From Glandiceps talaboti (taxonomy: Eukaryota > Hemichordata > Enteropneusta > Spengelidae), in assembly GCF_964340395.1 (NCBI RefSeq), contig NC_135554.1, positions 2,192,501-2,256,500 of the forward strand: a DNA stretch of 64,000 nt, in the 5' to 3' direction. The first letter of the stretch is position 1. Each line of letters starts with the position of its first letter. The notes beneath the pieces were generated by a model. The model did no database searches and was not told the DNA's origin. It worked only from the letters and a program-made list of their open reading frames with translations. Both the position numbers and the translations under genes were made by a program. Below are positions 60,428 to 64,000 of this stretch, piece after piece.

Positions 60428-62587
60428 CAGGGTTCGACACTGGAGTAAAAAAGTCACTATCCCACAGGACTAGTAAAATTGATAACGTAGTAGTCCTTCA
60501 AAAAATTTGGTGGTCCTATCTTTAAGTGCTTTCACTTGTTCACTTAGGCTCTTCATCTCTCTTAGTTTTTGCTCTACTTCTAATTCACTTTTCCAAACCC
60601 CATATTTATTTCAAACCCAGTGTTGTAATTGAACTGTCTATTTCTTTGTAGTTGTTTGTGCATCATCAACTCCTTACTGTAATTTTATTCTCTATTTTAT
60701 GTTTTGGAGCTTCTTCTCTTTTTTTGTTGCTTTCTGTGAGTAGTTTGTCTTAATTGGGGGGGGGGGGGGGAGGATTAAGATGTTATGTGGTCTTATTTCT
60801 AGCTTAAATACTACATAACATTTCTGGTACACATTGATCTAACTATTGCATTTTTAAAAGGCAAAAAAATACCTTCCCATAGAGCAAGTCTTTATAGTGT
60901 TGTCCTTAGTGCATATTAGAATGTATTTACAACATAAAAATAAATAAATTTGAAGGTTACCAGCAGTTACAGCAAAATTTTGTTACTAATTACATGTACC
61001 AGGGATCTCCTCACGCTGGACGGCACCGGACGCTAGCGTCCGGGACTCAGTCTTGGCGACCACTACTCAAAGTTGCCGTCCACCACCTTCAATTGGTTAC
61101 CATTCGACACCCCACACACACTCACTTTAATAATTGTACTTTCATTGGCGTATCGATTTAAAAGATAATGAAGTATCAAAATGTCTTTGAGAAACGAACA
61201 ATGTAGACGTGAACTGACAACAGCTGACGCTATACATTGATATCTCGTATACAGTGAGTACGTGTGAATTACATGGCAAACACGATGCTACAGACTTTCG
61301 ACTACCATTCTTCAGCGTCATAAAAAAAGTATAACAGCCTCATATACCTTTTATAAAGTGTTGACGTTGTGTCCGATCATTAGTTTTCTGTTCAATTTTA
61401 CTCTGAAAACACTTTTAGTTAGTAGTTTGACATTGTACTTCGTCTATTTTCGTGTCTATGTACTTCCGGGTTGACATAAACGTTAAACGTGATACAGTCG
61501 GCCCTATAATTACTAAGAAAAGACAAAACCGTTCGCAAAATAAAGTTCAGGATTATAATTTTTCAAACTGAATATCAATATCCACTACACATTCAATAAC
61601 TGGTTTCGCGTATTTAGAAATGTGCCCCAAAACATGAACACGGAACACGGAATCGTGTCAGTGTTAATAACTACTAAGTTAGCAGTTTCATTGTAGGCTG
61701 TAAGTTGTACTGGTAAAAAAAAACGATCATCACATCATGTAGGAAGTACAAAAACATAGAACACGTTGTTTTCTTGCTGAATAAACTCACTGAAATAACA
61801 ACACGGTCAAATTGCGTCTTCGATTTTGACAGCCACCATTGTTACGATTGAGCTTTCTTTACTTAGTACCATTGAACGTGGCCGGGCCCGGGCGAACGCT
61901 AACATCCAATTTGTACAGCGTTTTTACAAAGGGAGCTCGTCAATAACCTACCGAATAATTAACTCAGAAACGTAGTTTAAATACTAACTGATCTAAAAAT
62001 TACTGTTTAGAAAGACTACGCATCCGTACATAAATACGAAATCATGCGACAAAGATTTCAACTTTACTAATTTACTTGTTACAGTGTAGAGGCCAGCCTA
62101 TACACATATCATCGTACAACTAATTTTATTGGCTATAATATTAGCTACATTTGAAAGGTCTCACTTGATTGGCTCACCCTTCGCTATTCCCGTTTTCAAG
62201 AGACACCCCGCCAGAATAAAGTGCCACGTAGTACAGCAATGGTGCGAGATCGCCTGTTGGGCGACTTTCCCACCGGGTGTGCTTTTCGAAAACTACACAA
62301 CACGTGCTTTTACAACACGGAATCATAGAAAATTGACCCGTTTCCAAACTAATCGTAATTTTATTGCAAGTTGGTCAAAATAGCAAATTAAAAATCAAAT
62401 GAATTTTACTATGACTGTGAATTCATCATATAGCCAGTGGTTTGAATTCTGAGCTCCCTAATATACCTATCGAAAAGTCACTATCCCGTCGGACTACCTG
62501 CAATGGGCATTTTAGTAACCTTTACTGGTCCTTACAGAAAGTTACTAGACTCGCGGGATAGCGGACCAGCGTATATGTCGAACCCTT
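60428..62587 (+). mobile_element. hAT-type element inserted in another transposon
   Basis: Ends CAGGGTTCGACAC and TGTCGAACCCTT are inverted. AGTCACTATCCC recurs subterminally at 60452 and 62477, and its inverse near 62560. Flanks GCCAA/GCCAT suggest a 4-5-bp duplication. No transposase was recognised; GC-rich palindromes such as GGACGCTAGCGTCC (61029-61042) occur inside. Confidence 0.75.
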
Positions 62588-63075
62588 GCCATACGTTACA
62601 GCATAGACCCTCCTGGTTACAGTGGTAACACTCGTTCATGTTCGATTACCCTTCATAAAGAAAACACAATGAAATGGTTGAAGTAATCTTTTTTTTAATT
62701 TCTTTTCATCACAACAACAAAATCTGCGTGATCAAAAGTGTTGTAAACTAAACCAGAAAGAATTATCGGGCTGGCTAAACTTCCCAATGAACTGGAGTAA
62801 GGTCCAAGTCCAAGTAAGCCCCGATAGTACGTGAGAAAATCGTCTCAAACTAGCGATACAACTTTCAAAATATAACTTGACATGTCTTCATTTGTTAGAG
62901 TTATACAATTCAAGACAGGTTTTCACTCGAAAACAACAATTATGTGAATAATGACACTGAACGCAGCGATTTCTCAGACGATGTTACCACTGCACTGTAA
63001 CGTATGGCTGACAACGACTTGCTTCTGGGTTAGTCCCTCGTGCATCCGGGCACTTGGGATTGTCGTGCATTACCA
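62588..63075 (-). mobile_element. Right part of the interrupted inverted-repeat element
   Basis: Continues the reverse complement of 11610-12060 (CATACGTTACAG ... TTCACTCGAAAACAACAATT ... GTGCATCCGGGCACTTGGGA). Together with 59845-60427 it reconstructs the arrangement seen at 11.6-12.6 kb. Confidence 0.82.
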
Positions 63076-64000
63076 CATCGGCAATTTTGACGCTGTAATT
63101 TTGCCACCAATATTGATCGTACAAAAACAAAACTCCATAAATGAACCACAAAGTACTTTCCCTTTCAAAATGTGGTAATTTTAGAAAGAGTATTATCGTT
63201 TTTATTGACGACTGACTCTGTCAAAAATCGTTCCATACACTTCAGTTCAGGCATGCAAGACTTCTCACTGTACTTGATCATGAGGTGTATATACTGGAAT
63301 GAACCATTCTGTAGGAGGGGTGGAGAATTGGATTTGAAGTTTACAACCCTTTTCCGAACAAATATTTGTCATTTGGGCGCACAATGCGTAGAATTAAGAC
63401 TATAGCACATATTACATTGCTTGTTTGACTTCAATAGTGTCTTTTGAAAAGTTGCACTTTACCTAAAGTCTCGCGGACTGATTTCCAATATGGTGTCGGT
63501 CATAATGCTCATTAACATATTCATTTTTTTTTTCAAATTTCAAAAATAAATTAATAAAAAATAGAAGAGAAGACGTGCTGACTTGAAATTAACAAATCTA
63601 AGTAAGCTACCCTCTGTGCATCAACGTACCAGATATCAAAGCAATCTGACTTGAAGTATATGAGGAGTTGATGAAAATGTCATTTTTGGAAAAAAAATCA
63701 TAAAAAATTGAAAATGGCACAGATCAACTTGGCATGAACAAATCTGAATAGCCTCCCCCCAGGGAACATGCACACCAAATATCGAAGTATTCTGGCTGTT
63801 ACTTTCAGAGAAGTTAGTGAAAATATAAAAGTTTGACGGACACCTATGATTCACATATACACTCTATACTCTATACAACCTATACCTAAAGCTATGCTTT
63901 CAGCTTTCGCTGACAGCGGAGCTAAAAAAGCCAGTAATGACATGATAATGGTGATAAAAACAACCTATCCATAACAACATGGGGTGGGTATACTAGTCAT
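63076..64000 (+). repeat. Unassigned sequence ending with family D terminal hairpin
   Basis: No GPX4 first exon or other gene could be recognised. At 63890-63923 a stem-loop (AGCTATGCTTTCAGC / GCTGACAGCGGAGCT) is followed by AAAAAA, preceded by a TATAC-rich simple stretch. This matches the end structure of families A-C. Confidence 0.55.

Noticed and set aside
61320-61420. Candidate first coding exon of GPX4 (minus strand, LYK followed by GTATAT)
   Set aside because: The only phase that fits contains stop codons just upstream, and no GPX N-terminal motif is present.

Overview
The window is animal nuclear DNA, AT-rich and repeat-rich. Evidence for this is GT-AG introns, long introns full of minisatellites, DNA transposons, a non-LTR retrotransposon and a tRNA-derived SINE. 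I cannot name the species. A selenocysteine-type GPX4, a NASP gene of the animal kind and the repeat content (TGACCTTGACC-rich repeats, hAT elements, a DUF7869-like relic) suggest a marine invertebrate such as a lancelet, hemichordate, echinoderm or mollusc.

Two protein-coding genes can be read, arranged tail to tail. On the + strand, nine exons between 1509 and 33046 encode the C-terminal 271 or so residues of NASP, the histone H3 chaperone: TPR segments, the conserved helical region, the ISHLVRRK-RKPEEE nuclear-localisation block and the acidic/lysine tail. The N-terminal exons lie upstream of the window. The 3' UTR ends near 34185. On the - strand, exons between 59754 and 41628 encode a GPX4-type glutathione peroxidase. 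It has an in-frame TGA (selenocysteine) in the catalytic exon and a good SECIS hairpin 85 bases after the stop codon. Its first coding exon was not found and is probably beyond 64000. A 25-nt exon carrying the catalytic Trp-Asn pair is present twice in tandem, in compatible phase, as expected for mutually exclusive splicing.

Layout: 1-34.2 kb is NASP with introns holding at least twelve tandem arrays (units of 14-61 bp). These introns also hold several terminal-inverted-repeat transposons, including a 3.3-kb TTAA-flanked element that itself contains a Harbinger-like element, and hAT-type elements at 19.2 and 22.6 kb. 34.2-40.6 kb is intergenic: a SINE, a DUF7869-like transposon gene relic, a repeat with a terminal hairpin, and a 26-bp array. 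40.6-59.8 kb is GPX4, with 39-, 53- and 32-bp arrays, a reverse-transcriptase relic and more hAT-type elements in its introns. 59.8-64 kb holds nested transposons. By summed span, tandem arrays make up close to a third of the window.

The most unusual items are the duplicated GPX4 microexon, the fourfold tandem copy of a NASP exon end with its splice donor, and several unrelated repeat families that share one 3' architecture: (microsatellite), stem-loop, TAAAA.
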